DNA of 64,000 bases from Pseudacidovorax sp. NFM-22 (lineage in GTDB: Bacteria; Pseudomonadota; Gammaproteobacteria; Burkholderiales; Burkholderiaceae_C): assembly GCF_021401245.1 (NCBI RefSeq), contig NZ_JACBFY010000004.1, forward strand, positions 248,001 to 312,000, given 5' to 3'. The position numbers were made by a program, and so were the translations under genes. The notes under the pieces are model-generated. The model worked only from the letters and a program-made list of their open reading frames with translations, ran no database searches and was not told where the DNA came from. Positions 44,177-54,767 of this stretch are shown here, in pieces; position 1 is the stretch's first letter, and every line of letters begins with the position of its first letter.

Positions 44177-45463
44177 TTAGGCGGCGGCTGCCGCGCCTTC
44201 CTTCTTGAACAGCTCCCGGAACACCGGGTAGATGTCCTGCGCGCTCGACACCTTGCGCATGGCGAAGTGGCCGAAGCGGTCTTCGAGATGTGTGTATTCC
44301 TGCCACAGGTTCTGCTCGGCCTCGGCCACCTGCACATAGGCGTAGTAGCGCACCAGCGGCAGGATCGAGTCGGCCAGCAGCTCGCGGCAGCGGCCGCTGT
44401 CCTGATGCCAGTTGTCGCCGTCGCTGGCTTGCGCGCCGTAGATGTTCCACTCGCTGCTCGGGTAGCGGGCGCGGATGATGTCGCGCATCAGCACCAGTGC
44501 GCTGGAGACCACCGTGCCGCCGGTCTCGGTGGCATGGAAGAAGTCGTCCTCGCTCACCTCCTGCGCCTGCGTGTGATGGCGGATGAAGACCAGCTCGATC
44601 TTCTCGTAGTGCTTGGTGAGGAAGAGGTACAGCAGCATGAAGAAGCGCTTGGACATGTCCTTGCGCGACTCGTCCATGGAGCCGGAGATGTCCATGAGGC
44701 AGAACATCACGGCCTTGGCACTCGGCACCGGCGTACGCACACGGCTGCGGTAGCGCAGGTCGATGGGGTCGATGTAGGGCACGTGGCGGGCACGGCGGCG
44801 GATGCCATCCAGCTCCTCCTGCAGCGCCTTCATCAACTCCGCGTCGGGCTCGGGCTCGCGCGCCAGGTCGGCGATGCGGGCTTCGAGCGCCCGGATGTCC
44901 TTGCGGTCCTGCCCACCCAGCGCGATGCGCCGCGCCAGCGCGCCGCGCATGGAACGCACCACATGCAGGTTGTTGGGCGTGCCGTCGCTGGTGAAGCCGG
45001 CCCGGTGACTCTTCCACTCCGGCACCTCGGCCAGCTGGGTGCGGATCAGGTGGGGCAGGGCGAGGTCCTCGAAGAAGACCTGCATGAACTCCTCGCGCGT
45101 CAGGCGAAAGACGAAGTCGTCCTCGCCTTCGCCGCTGTCGCTGGCCTGCCCGCTGCCCGAGCCGCCACCGCCCTGGCCCTTGGGCCGCTCGATGCGGTCG
45201 CCGCGCACGTACTCCTGGTTGCCCGGGTGCACGTATTCGCGGTTGCCACCCTGCGCATGGCCGAAGGTGGGCTCGGACACGTCGCGCCGCGGCAGCGTGA
45301 TGTCCTCGCCCGCCTCCAGGTTGCGGATGCCCCGGCCGCTGACCGCCTTGCGCACCGCATCGCGGATCTGCGTGCGGTAGCGGCGCAAAAAGCGCTCGCG
45401 GTTGCCGACCGACTTGTTCTTGCCCGACAGGCGCCGGTCAATGATCTGCTGGAACATCGCCAA
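44177..45463 (-). CDS. yeaH: YeaH/YhbH-family protein (von Willebrand-like)
   Basis: A 428-residue YeaH/YhbH (DUF444) protein. The N-terminus has a basic RRLSGKNKSVGNRERFLRRY region, a Gly/Ser-rich acidic linker (GQGGGGSGSGQASDSGEGED) and a C-terminal vWA-like domain with the metal site MDISGSMDESRK. It partners PrkA in a conserved stress operon; the exact role is unknown. TTG 45463 has GGAGG nine bases upstream, while ATG 45457 lies 15 bases from it, so the TTG may be the true start. Confidence 0.92.
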   Translation of the reverse strand: MAMFQQIIDRRLSGKNKSVGNRERFLRRYRTQIRDAVRKAVSGRGIRNLEAGEDITLPRRDVSEPTFGHAQGGNREYVHPGNQEYVRGDRIERPKGQGGGGSGSGQASDSGEGEDDFVFRLTREEFMQVFFEDLALPHLIRTQLAEVPEWKSHRAGFTSDGTPNNLHVVRSMRGALARRIALGGQDRKDIRALEARIADLAREPEPDAELMKALQEELDGIRRRARHVPYIDPIDLRYRSRVRTPVPSAKAVMFCLMDISGSMDESRKDMSKRFFMLLYLFLTKHYEKIELVFIRHHTQAQEVSEDDFFHATETGGTVVSSALVLMRDIIRARYPSSEWNIYGAQASDGDNWHQDSGRCRELLADSILPLVRYYAYVQVAEAEQNLWQEYTHLEDRFGHFAMRKVSSAQDIYPVFRELFKKEGAAAAA

Positions 45464-45497
45464 GGTGCAGCACCTCCATGGTGGCGGAGAGGATCGA

Positions 45498-47420
45498 TCA
45501 GGACGACTTGCGCACGCGCAGGTACCACTCGCACAGCAGGCGCACCTGCTTGGGCGTGTAGCCCTTCTCCACCATGCGCGTGACGAAGTCCTCGTGCTTC
45601 TTCTGCTCGTCGGCGCTGCTCTTGGCGTTGAAGCTGATCACGGGCAGCAACTCCTCGGTGTTCGAGAACATCTTCTTCTCGATCACCGTGCGCAGCTTTT
45701 CGTAGCTGGTCCACGTCGGGTTGCGGCCACTGTTGCTCGCGCGGGCCCGCAGCACGAAGTTGACGATCTCGTTGCGGAAGTCCTTCGGATTGGAGATGCC
45801 CGCCGGCTTCTCGATCTTCTCCAGCTCGGCATTGAGGGCCGCGCGGTCGAAGACCTCGCCGGTGTCGACATCGCGGTACTCCTGGTCCTGGATCCAGTAG
45901 TCGGCATAGGTCACGTAGCGGTCGAAGATGTTCTGGCCGTACTCGGAGTAGCTCTCCAGGTAGGCTGTCTGGATCTCCTTGCCGATGAACTCCGCGTAGC
46001 GCGGGGCCAGCATCTCCTTGATGTAGCCGATGTACTTCTGCTCGGTCTCGGGCGGGAACTGCTCGCGCTCGATCTGCTGCTCCAGCACATACATCAGGTG
46101 CACCGGGTTGGCGGCGACCTCGGTGCTGTCGAAGTTGAACACCTTGGAGATGATCTTGAAGGCGAAGCGGGTGGAGACGCCGCTCATGCCCTCGTCCACG
46201 CCCGCATAGTCGCGGTACTCCTGCAGCGACTTGGCCTTGGGATCGGTGTCCTTCAGGTTCTCGCCGTCGTAGATCTGCATCTTGCTGAAGACGTTGGAGT
46301 TCTCCGGCTCCTTCAGCCGCGTGAGCACCGAGAACTGGGCCATCATCTTCAGCGTGCCCGGGGCGCAGGGCGCCGCGGCCAGCGAGGAGTTGCGCACCAG
46401 CTTGTCGTAGATGCGGATCTCTTCGGACACGCGCAGGCAGTACGGCACCTTGACGATGTAGATGCGGTCGAGGAAGGCCTCGTTGTTCTTGTTGTTGCGG
46501 AAGGCCTTCCACTCGCTCTCGTTGCTGTGGGCCAGCACCACGCCGTCGAAGGGAATCGCCCCAAAGCCTTCGGTGCCCTTGAAGTTGCCTTCCTGCGTGG
46601 CCGTCAGCAGCGGATGCAGCACCTTGATCGGCGCCTTGAACATTTCCACGAACTCCAGCAGGCCCTGGTTGGCCAGGCACAGGCCGCCGGAGTAGCTGTA
46701 GGCGTCGGGGTCGTCCTGCGCAAAGGTCTCGAGCTTGCGGATGTCGACCTTGCCCACCAGCGAGCTGATGTCCTGGTTGTTCTCGTCGCCCGGCTCGGTC
46801 TTGGCGACCGCGATCTGCTTGAGCACAGACGGGTAGCGCTTGACCACCTTGAACTGGCGGATGTCGCCGCCGTATTCCTCCAGCCGCTTGACGGCCCACG
46901 GCGACAGGATGCGCTGCAGGTAGCGGCGAGGGATGCCGTATTCCTTCTCGAGGATCTCGCCGTCCTCGGCGGCATCGAAGAGGCCCAGCGGCGACTCGTT
47001 CACCGGCGAGCCCTGGATGGCATAGAAGGGCACCTGCTCCATCAGCTGCTTGAGGCGCTCGGCGATGGAACTCTTGCCGCCGCCCACCGGGCCCAGCAGG
47101 TAGAGGATCTGCTTTTTTTCTTCGAGGCCCTGGGCCGCGTGGCGGAAGTACGAGACCACCTGTTCGATGGCGTCTTCCATGCCGTAGAACTCGCGGAAGG
47201 CCGGGTAGATCTTGATGACCTTGTTCGCGAAGATGCGCGACAGGCGGGGGTCGTTGCGGGTGTCGACCACCTCGGGATCACCAATGGCCTTCAGCATCCG
47301 CTCGGCGGCGGTCGCGTAGGCCGTGGCGTCGCGCTTGCAGACGTTGAGATAGTCCTGCAGCGACATGACCTCTTCGCGCGTGCGCTCGTACCGGGCGGTG
47401 AAGTTGCTGATGACGTCCAT
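45498..47420 (-). CDS. prkA: PrkA serine protein kinase (YeaG)
   Basis: A 640-residue PrkA/YeaG protein: an AAA+-type ATPase domain with Walker A GPVGGGKSSIAERLK (about residues 109-123), then a C-terminal kinase-like region (DYWIQDQEYRDVDTGEVFDR and onward). In enterobacteria the yeaGH operon responds to nitrogen starvation and stationary phase. It leads the operon with yeaH (34 bases) and spoVR. ATG 47420 is preceded by GGAGG. A sigma-54-like promoter is visible about 210 bases upstream. Confidence 0.95.
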   Translation of the reverse strand: MDVISNFTARYERTREEVMSLQDYLNVCKRDATAYATAAERMLKAIGDPEVVDTRNDPRLSRIFANKVIKIYPAFREFYGMEDAIEQVVSYFRHAAQGLEEKKQILYLLGPVGGGKSSIAERLKQLMEQVPFYAIQGSPVNESPLGLFDAAEDGEILEKEYGIPRRYLQRILSPWAVKRLEEYGGDIRQFKVVKRYPSVLKQIAVAKTEPGDENNQDISSLVGKVDIRKLETFAQDDPDAYSYSGGLCLANQGLLEFVEMFKAPIKVLHPLLTATQEGNFKGTEGFGAIPFDGVVLAHSNESEWKAFRNNKNNEAFLDRIYIVKVPYCLRVSEEIRIYDKLVRNSSLAAAPCAPGTLKMMAQFSVLTRLKEPENSNVFSKMQIYDGENLKDTDPKAKSLQEYRDYAGVDEGMSGVSTRFAFKIISKVFNFDSTEVAANPVHLMYVLEQQIEREQFPPETEQKYIGYIKEMLAPRYAEFIGKEIQTAYLESYSEYGQNIFDRYVTYADYWIQDQEYRDVDTGEVFDRAALNAELEKIEKPAGISNPKDFRNEIVNFVLRARASNSGRNPTWTSYEKLRTVIEKKMFSNTEELLPVISFNAKSSADEQKKHEDFVTRMVEKGYTPKQVRLLCEWYLRVRKSS

Positions 47421-47631
47421 GGGTGCACACCTCCAATGGGTCGGCAGGATTCAACATCGAGCCACAGCGGATGACCAGGCCGCCAGGCTCCGGAAACTCC
47501 TCAAGACGCGGTTCCAGCATACGGCAGAACTTCGCGCGGCGTGCGCTTCGATGAAGGGGCCGAAACCCGCCCAATTCTTGGGGCCGCACGCCGGGCCGAA
47601 GTTCCACCCCGGCTGGCACACCGGCTATTAC

Positions 47632-47645
47632 GCAAAAGACGTGCC
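47632..47645 (-). promoter_or_regulatory. Possible sigma-54 promoter of the prkA operon
   Basis: The minus strand reads CGGCACGTCTTTTGCG, placing GG (47645-47644) and GC (47633-47632) exactly ten bases apart, as in -24/-12 elements (consensus TGGCACG-N4-TTGCA). Transcription would begin near 47620, leaving a leader of about 200 bases before prkA. The E. coli yeaGH operon is sigma-54/NtrC controlled, which fits. No clear NtrC enhancer pair was found. The rest of the 476-base gap between prkA and dnaJ holds the dnaJ terminator and no gene. Confidence 0.45.
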
Positions 47646-47819
47646 GCTGGATGGAACCATGCAGGCAAACCCGCAGGAATCAAGGGAAAGACCTACGTCC
47701 GTCGGTGCCGGCCCACAGGCGCGTAGGCCGAGGACCTCAGCGAAACCAGCGAAGGGAGCGTGGCCCGCCGACAACACTTCCTGGCGGCTGCGGGCACGGC
47801 GCCCGCCGGGCCGGGACAC

Positions 47820-47857
47820 GAAAAAGGCGCTGGGCGACCGGAGTCGCGCAGCGCCTG
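47820..47857 (-). terminator. Intrinsic terminator after dnaJ
   Basis: Read on the minus strand, AGGCGCTG (47856-47849) pairs perfectly with CAGCGCCT (47832-47825), with an inner CG-rich loop, followed by a run of T residues (complement of 47821-47824). It lies 40 bases after the dnaJ stop and closes the grpE-dnaK-dnaJ cluster. Confidence 0.9.
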
Positions 47858-47896
47858 AGCGGGGGCAGAGGAGGGCACGAAGCCCTCCCCGCGGAG

Positions 47897-49039
47897 TCAG
47901 CTGAAGAATTCCTTGGCCTTGTCCAGCCAGCCCTTCTCCTGCGGGCTGTGCTTGTCGCCGCCCTTCTTGAGCGACTCGTCCAGGTCCTTGAGCAGCTTGC
48001 GCTGGTACTCGGTGAGCTTGACCGGCGTCTCGACGCGGATGTGGCAGTACAGGTCGCCCGGATAGCTGGAGCGAACGCCCTTGATGCCCTTGCCTCGCAG
48101 GCGGAACTGCTTGCCGCTCTGCGTGCCTTCGGGAATGTCGATGGCGGCCGGGCCCTTGAGCGTGGGAACCTCGATCTCGCCGCCCAGCGCAGCGGTGGTC
48201 ATGCTGACCGACACCATGCAATGCAGGTCGTCGCCGTCCCGCTCGAAGACCTCGTGCTTCTTCAGCCGGATCTCGATGTAGAGGTCGCCCGGCGGCCCGC
48301 CGTTGGTGCCCGGCTCGCCATTGCCGGTGCTGCGGATGCGCATGCCGTCGTCGATGCCGGCGGGGATCTTCACCTCCAGCGTCTTGTTGTTCTTGACCTT
48401 GCCCTGACCGTGGCAGGTGGGGCAGGGCTCTGGAATGATCTTGCCCGTGCCGCGGCACTGCGGGCAGGTCTGCTGCACGCTGAAGAAGCCCTGGCGCATC
48501 TGCACGGCGCCGGAGCCGTGGCAGGTGGTGCAGGTGATCGGCTTGGTGCCCGGCTTGGCGCCATTGCCGTGGCAGGTGCTGCATTCGTCCCAGCTGGGAA
48601 TGCGGATCTGCGCGTCCTTGCCGTCGGCGGCTTCTTCCAGCGTGATCTCCATCGCGTAGCTGAGGTCGCTGCCGCGGAACACCTGGCGGCCTCCGCCACG
48701 GCGTGCACCGCCACCGCCGAAGACGTCGCCGAAGATGTCGCCGAAGGCTTCGGCGAAGCCGCCGAAGCCCTCCGGGCCGCCACCCATGCCGCCGCGCATG
48801 TTGGGGTCGACGCCGGCGTGGCCATACTGGTCGTAGGCCGCGCGCTTGTCGGCGTCCGACAGCATCTCGTAGGCCTCCTTGGCCTCCTTGAACTTCGCCT
48901 CGGCCTCGGTGGCGGCATCGCCCTGATTGCGGTCAGGGTGGTACTTCATCGCCAGCTTGCGATAGGCCTTCTTGATCTCGTCCTCGCCCGCGTTCTTGGG
49001 AACGCCGAGGACCTCGTAGTAGTCGCGTTTGCTTGCCAT
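47897..49039 (-). CDS. dnaJ: Chaperone DnaJ (Hsp40)
   Basis: Co-chaperone that delivers unfolded proteins to DnaK and stimulates its ATPase. The 380-residue protein has the J domain with the HPD motif ([10 protein letters not shown], about residues 32-41), a Gly/Phe-rich segment, four zinc-finger repeats ([32 protein letters not shown]) and the C-terminal substrate-binding domain. Start ATG 49039. It is 89 bases downstream of dnaK. Confidence 0.97.
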   Translation of the reverse strand: MASKRDYYEVLGVPKNAGEDEIKKAYRKLAMKYHPDRNQGDAATEAEAKFKEAKEAYEMLSDADKRAAYDQYGHAGVDPNMRGGMGGGPEGFGGFAEAFGDIFGDVFGGGGARRGGGRQVFRGSDLSYAMEITLEEAADGKDAQIRIPSWDECSTCHGNGAKPGTKPITCTTCHGSGAVQMRQGFFSVQQTCPQCRGTGKIIPEPCPTCHGQGKVKNNKTLEVKIPAGIDDGMRIRSTGNGEPGTNGGPPGDLYIEIRLKKHEVFERDGDDLHCMVSVSMTTAALGGEIEVPTLKGPAAIDIPEGTQSGKQFRLRGKGIKGVRSSYPGDLYCHIRVETPVKLTEYQRKLLKDLDESLKKGGDKHSPQEKGWLDKAKEFFS

Positions 49040-49128
49040 GGGACTCGCGCGGAAGCGGTTCGGTGGAAAACGAAAAGAGGCTGGACCACCCTTGGACAGG
49101 TGACCAGCCCCGCGTCAGCTCAAGGCAA

Positions 49129-51072
<1,944 letters not shown>

Positions 51073-51175
51073 GTGTCGTTACTCCTGAATCTGAAGAATC
51101 TGTTGTGCTGAACTTGTGGATAACCCGGCCGGATTCAAGGGATGCGCCGGGGATTTCCTGTGGAGCAATGTCGAA

Positions 51176-51730
51176 TTACTTGGGCGCCGCGACGGTCACC
51201 AGCGCCGGCCGCAGCACGCGCTCGGCGATGGTGTAGCCCTTCTGCAGCACGCTCACGACGGTGTTGGCTTCCTGCTCGGCGGGCACCATCGAGATGGCCT
51301 GGTGCTGGTGCGGGTCGAATTTGGTGCCGGCGGCAGGCGCCACCTCGATCACCTTGTTGCGCTCCAGTGCGCTCTTGAGCTGGCGCAGCGTGGCTTCGGC
51401 GCCTTCGCGGATCTGCTCGGGCGTGGCTTCCTTGATGGCCAGGCCGGCTTCCAGGCTGTCCAGCACGGGCAGCATGCTTTCGGCGAAGGATTCCACCGCG
51501 AACTTGCGGGCCTTGGAGATTTCCTCGTCGGCACGGCGGCGGGCGTTCTGCACGTCGGCCTGGGCGCGCAGGTACTGGTCGGCCAGTTCGGCCGACTTGG
51601 CCTTCAGCTCGGCCAGCTCGGCTTCCAGGTTCTGCACGGCCGTGCCCTCGCTGTGCACGGCGTCGTTCTGGGCGTCGGCGGCGGCCTGCTGGCCTTCGGG
51701 GGCGGGCGTGTGGGGTGTGTTCTCCGTCAT
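51176..51730 (-). CDS. grpE: Nucleotide exchange factor GrpE
   Basis: A 184-residue GrpE that releases ADP from DnaK. The long N-terminal helix ([38 protein letters not shown]) and the C-terminal beta domain ([38 protein letters not shown]) are typical. I chose ATG 51730 ([13 protein letters not shown]); the longer frame runs into the FKBP gene region and is not supported. A sigma-32 promoter lies just upstream. Order grpE-dnaK-dnaJ on one strand. Confidence 0.96.
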   Translation of the reverse strand: MTENTPHTPAPEGQQAAADAQNDAVHSEGTAVQNLEAELAELKAKSAELADQYLRAQADVQNARRRADEEISKARKFAVESFAESMLPVLDSLEAGLAIKEATPEQIREGAEATLRQLKSALERNKVIEVAPAAGTKFDPHQHQAISMVPAEQEANTVVSVLQKGYTIAERVLRPALVTVAAPK

Positions 51731-51768
51731 GGTCGATGGGACTTTGGGGTTCGAAACTGCCCAGCAGC

Positions 51769-51793
51769 TAGGGGCCCCAAGGCCCTTTTCAAG
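51769..51793 (-). promoter_or_regulatory. Sigma-32 (heat-shock) promoter of grpE
   Basis: On the minus strand, -35 CTTGAA (51793-51788) and -10 CCCCTA (51774-51769) are separated by 13 bases, matching the RpoH consensus CTTGAA-N13-CCCCAT closely. The predicted start lies some 30 bases upstream of the grpE ATG. This provides heat induction of the grpE-dnaK-dnaJ cluster. Confidence 0.8.
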
Positions 51794-51918
51794 GTGGGGA
51801 TGCTGCGCAAAGGCTAAGAAATTTCCAATGAGGGCCGCCAGGGCCATCGAGGAAGGCGATTGAGCCGAAGCAAAAAGGCGGCCGTCGTGGGCCGCCTGGG
51901 TGCGCAGGAGCGCGGGGC

Positions 51919-52269
51919 TCAGCGGGCGTCGAGCAGTTCGACGTCGAACTTCAGCGTGGCGTTGGGCGGAATCACGCCGCCGGCGCCGCGGGCGCCGTAG
52001 CCCAGGCCCGGGGGGATGATCAGGGTGCGCTTGCCACCGACCTTCATGCCGGCCACGCCTTCGTCCCAGCCCTTGATCACATGGCCGGCACCCAGCGGGA
52101 AGGCGAAGGGGTCGTTGCGGTCCAGGCTGGAATCGAACTTGGCGCCCTGCTGGCCGTCGTTGTAGAGCCAGCCGGTGTAGTGCACATGGACGTACTGGCC
52201 GGCGCTGGCCTCGGCGCCTTCGCCGACGACGGTGTCTTCGTATTGCAGGCCGGATGCGGTGGTGGGCAT
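51919..52269 (-). CDS. fkbP: FKBP-type peptidyl-prolyl isomerase
   Basis: A 116-residue single-domain FKBP without signal peptide, so probably cytosolic. It has the core motifs [40 protein letters not shown] and [20 protein letters not shown] followed by FDVELL. It catalyses cis-trans proline isomerisation in folding proteins, which fits its position next to the DnaK cluster. ATG 52269 with AAGGAAT upstream; a longer frame starting near 52485 is not supported. Confidence 0.94.
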   Translation of the reverse strand: MPTTASGLQYEDTVVGEGAEASAGQYVHVHYTGWLYNDGQQGAKFDSSLDRNDPFAFPLGAGHVIKGWDEGVAGMKVGGKRTLIIPPGLGYGARGAGGVIPPNATLKFDVELLDAR

Positions 52270-52334
52270 GGGGATTCCTTTGGATGGACGGGCCGCGACG
52301 GCAGCAGGGGCCGGGCGGCGGGGCAAACGCGAGT

Positions 52335-52676
52335 TTAGGCGGAGGGCGATGCCTCGGCCGGCGTCGCGGGTGTCTTCTTGACCAGTCCGACCTGCCAGCG
52401 GCCGGCAAAGGCCTGCAGGTCGGACAGGCGCTTGAGCAAGTCCTGCCCGCTGGTCGTGAGGCAGTAGCCGTCGCCGCCATGGCACAGCAGGCCGGCTTCG
52501 CGCAGTTCCTTGATGCGGGTGTTGAGGGTGTTGGGCGTGATGCCGCCCACGCTGTCCTGCAGCAGGCGGAAGGTCTGCGGATGGCCGTCCCTCAGCGCCC
52601 AGAGCACGCGCAGCGCATACCGCGCTTCGAGCAGCGCCAGCAGTTGCCGCACCGCGGCCTGGTCCTTGGAGCTCAT
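52335..52676 (-). CDS. HxlR/MarR-type winged-helix regulator
   Basis: A 113-residue winged-helix protein. [40 protein letters not shown] and [20 protein letters not shown] follow the HxlR pattern (helix-turn-helix, recognition helix, wing). The single Cys in the wing region may be redox-sensitive as in some HxlR members, but this is speculative. ATG 52676 has GGAGGG seven bases upstream, which decides the start over the longer frame. The target is unknown. Confidence 0.8.
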   Translation of the reverse strand: MSSKDQAAVRQLLALLEARYALRVLWALRDGHPQTFRLLQDSVGGITPNTLNTRIKELREAGLLCHGGDGYCLTTSGQDLLKRLSDLQAFAGRWQVGLVKKTPATPAEASPSA

Positions 52677-52763
52677 CGGCAAACCCTCCTCGTCATGGGC
52701 GCGGGGCGGCCCGGGATGTCGTCTCGGGGCTGGTGCCGGCACCACGGCCGGTCGTGTCGCAGT

Positions 52764-53618
52764 CTATCGGTGCGCACCCGCACCGGCCATCGGCTCGCCC
52801 AGACGCACCGCGCGCCCTGGCGCCCAGTCCTTGTTGAACGACAGGGCTGGCGGCGGAAAGAGCATCACCACCGTCGAACCCAGCAGGAAGCGTCCCATCT
52901 CCTGGCCCTTGACGAAACGCAGGGCCGGATCGTCATAGCGCCATTCGCGGATCTCGCCGCCGCGCGGCGGATTGACCACGCCGTGCCAGACCGTGGCCAT
53001 GCTGCCCACGATGGTGGCGCCCACCAGCACCAGCACGAAGGGGCCGCGTTCGCCCTCGAACACGCAGACCACGCGCTCGTTGCGGGCGAAGAGCCCCGGC
53101 ACGCCGCGCGCCGTGGTCGGGTTGACCGAGAACAGCGCCCCCGGCACGTAGATCATGCGGGTGAGGCGCCCGTCGCAGGGCATGTGGATGCGGTGGTAGT
53201 CGCGCGGGCTCAGATAGAGCGTGGCGAAGCTGCCGTCGCGGAACTGCGCCGCCAGGGCCGCGTCGCCGCCGACCAGAGCGGTGGTGGTGTAGCGGTGGCC
53301 CTTGGCCTGGAAGATCTGGTCGCCCGCGATGGGGCCGAACTGGCTGATGGCGCCGTCCACCGGACAGACCAGCGGCGCCTCGGCGATGGGCCGGGCGCCC
53401 GGCTTGAGGGCGCGCGTGAAGAAGTCGTTGAAGCTGGCGTAGCGGGCGATGTCGCTCTCGATCGCCTCGCCCATGTCGACGCCGTACTTGGCGACGAAGT
53501 TGCGGATGATCCAGGTCGTCAGTGCGCCGCGCTCCTTGCCGGCCACCCAGCCTGCGAAGGAGGTCAATGCCTGCTTGGGATAGAGGTACTGGGGGAGAAC
53601 GGCGAAACGGTCGGACAA
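52764..53618 (-). CDS. psd: Phosphatidylserine decarboxylase proenzyme
   Basis: Pyruvoyl-dependent membrane-associated enzyme that converts phosphatidylserine to phosphatidylethanolamine. The 284-residue proenzyme has FNDFFTRALKPGARPI, CPVDGAISQFGPI, YLSPRDYHRIHMPCDG and the autocleavage motif LGST (Ser about 248), which becomes the pyruvoyl group. Length and motifs match the class I Psd. ATG 53618 is the start. The 112-base gap upstream holds no gene. Confidence 0.96.
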   Translation of the reverse strand: MSDRFAVLPQYLYPKQALTSFAGWVAGKERGALTTWIIRNFVAKYGVDMGEAIESDIARYASFNDFFTRALKPGARPIAEAPLVCPVDGAISQFGPIAGDQIFQAKGHRYTTTALVGGDAALAAQFRDGSFATLYLSPRDYHRIHMPCDGRLTRMIYVPGALFSVNPTTARGVPGLFARNERVVCVFEGERGPFVLVLVGATIVGSMATVWHGVVNPPRGGEIREWRYDDPALRFVKGQEMGRFLLGSTVVMLFPPPALSFNKDWAPGRAVRLGEPMAGAGAHR

Positions 53619-53730
53619 GGGGACACCGGCGATCGTGGGCGTTCGATTCTATCGACGGGGTTCCGGCGGGCCGCCCCGGGATTTGTACGGTGCGGCGCAG
53701 GCCAGCGCAGCGAGCGGCCTGCGTGCGGGC

Positions 53731-54723
53731 CTACTCGGCCTTGATGTTGGCCGCCTTGATCACCTGGGCCCATTTCTGGACCTCGGCCTTCTGGAAGTCG
53801 GCGATCTGGGCCGTCGTCATGTCGGCCGGCTCCATGCCCAGGCCCTTGAGGCGCTCCTGCATCTCGGGCTCGGCCAGGATGGTGCGGATCTCCTTGTGCA
53901 GGCGGTCCACGACGGGGGCCGGTGTGCCGGCCGGCACGAAGATGGCCTGCCACGAGACGACCTCGAAATCCTTCAGGCCCTGGATGCCCGACTCGGCCAC
54001 GGTGGGCACGTCGGGCATGGAGCCCAGGCGCTTGGCCGAAGTGACCGCGATGGCGCGCAGCTTGCCGCTCTGGATGTGCGGGCCGGCCACCACGGTGGTG
54101 TCGAACATCATGTCCACCTGCCCGCCGATCACGTCCTGGATGGCGGGGCCGCTGCCCTTGTAGGGCACATGGGTGAACTTCACCCCCGACTTGTAGGCGA
54201 GCAGTTCCAGCGCCAAGTGCTGCGAGGTGCCGGTGCCGGCCGAGGCCGAGGACAGCCCGCCGCTCTTGGCCTTGCTCGCAGCCAGCACGTCCTGCAGGTT
54301 CTTGTAGGGACTGTTGGCCGGTACCACCAGCACCACCGGGTTGGTGCCGATCAGCGTGACCGGCGCAAAGGACTTGACCGGGTCGTAACCGATGCGCGGG
54401 TACAGGCTGACGTTGATCGCATGCGAGCTGATGGTGCCGCCCAGCAGCATGTAGCCGTCGGCGGGCGCGCGCGAGGCGATCTCCGAGCCGATGCTGCCGC
54501 CGGCGCCCCCGCGGTTGTCGATGACCACGCTGGTGCCCAGCACCGGGCCGAGCTTCTGTGCGATGAGTCGCCCCACCGTGTCGGTGGTGCCGCCGGCCGG
54601 GAAGGGCACCAGGTAGGTGATGGCCTTGCCCGTGGGCCAGTTGCCCTGGGCCAGGGCCGGCAGGCCGACTGTCGCCAGGGCGGCGGCTGCGGCGGTGGTG
54701 CGGATGAAGTGGCGTCGTTGCAT
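53731..54723 (-). CDS. Bug-type substrate-binding protein next to galactarate dehydratase
   Basis: A 330-residue periplasmic TctC/Bug protein with a Tat-like signal (MQRRHFIRTTAAAAALATVG; RR followed by a hydrophobic core and an ALA-type site). The mature protein has ITYLVPFPAGGTTDTVGRLI, VVIDNRGGAGGSIGSEIASR and HVPYKGSGPAIQDVIGGQVD. It starts 44 bases after the garD stop on the same strand, so it may bind an aldarate or uronate, which is inference. ATG 54723. Confidence 0.9.
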   Translation of the reverse strand: MQRRHFIRTTAAAAALATVGLPALAQGNWPTGKAITYLVPFPAGGTTDTVGRLIAQKLGPVLGTSVVIDNRGGAGGSIGSEIASRAPADGYMLLGGTISSHAINVSLYPRIGYDPVKSFAPVTLIGTNPVVLVVPANSPYKNLQDVLAASKAKSGGLSSASAGTGTSQHLALELLAYKSGVKFTHVPYKGSGPAIQDVIGGQVDMMFDTTVVAGPHIQSGKLRAIAVTSAKRLGSMPDVPTVAESGIQGLKDFEVVSWQAIFVPAGTPAPVVDRLHKEIRTILAEPEMQERLKGLGMEPADMTTAQIADFQKAEVQKWAQVIKAANIKAE

Positions 54724-54767
54724 GCAGTCGTCTCCGTCTCTTGCTGGATGAATCGAAAAGGAATGGG

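Noticed and set aside
47365-47904. Plus-strand 179-codon frame in the prkA-dnaJ gap
   Set aside because: It runs antisense through the prkA start and the dnaJ terminator, has no family features and no ribosome binding site.
51134-51139. Second sigma-32 promoter directly upstream of dnaK
   Set aside because: A CTTGAA -35 is present on the minus strand but no acceptable CCCCAT-like -10 follows at the right distance.
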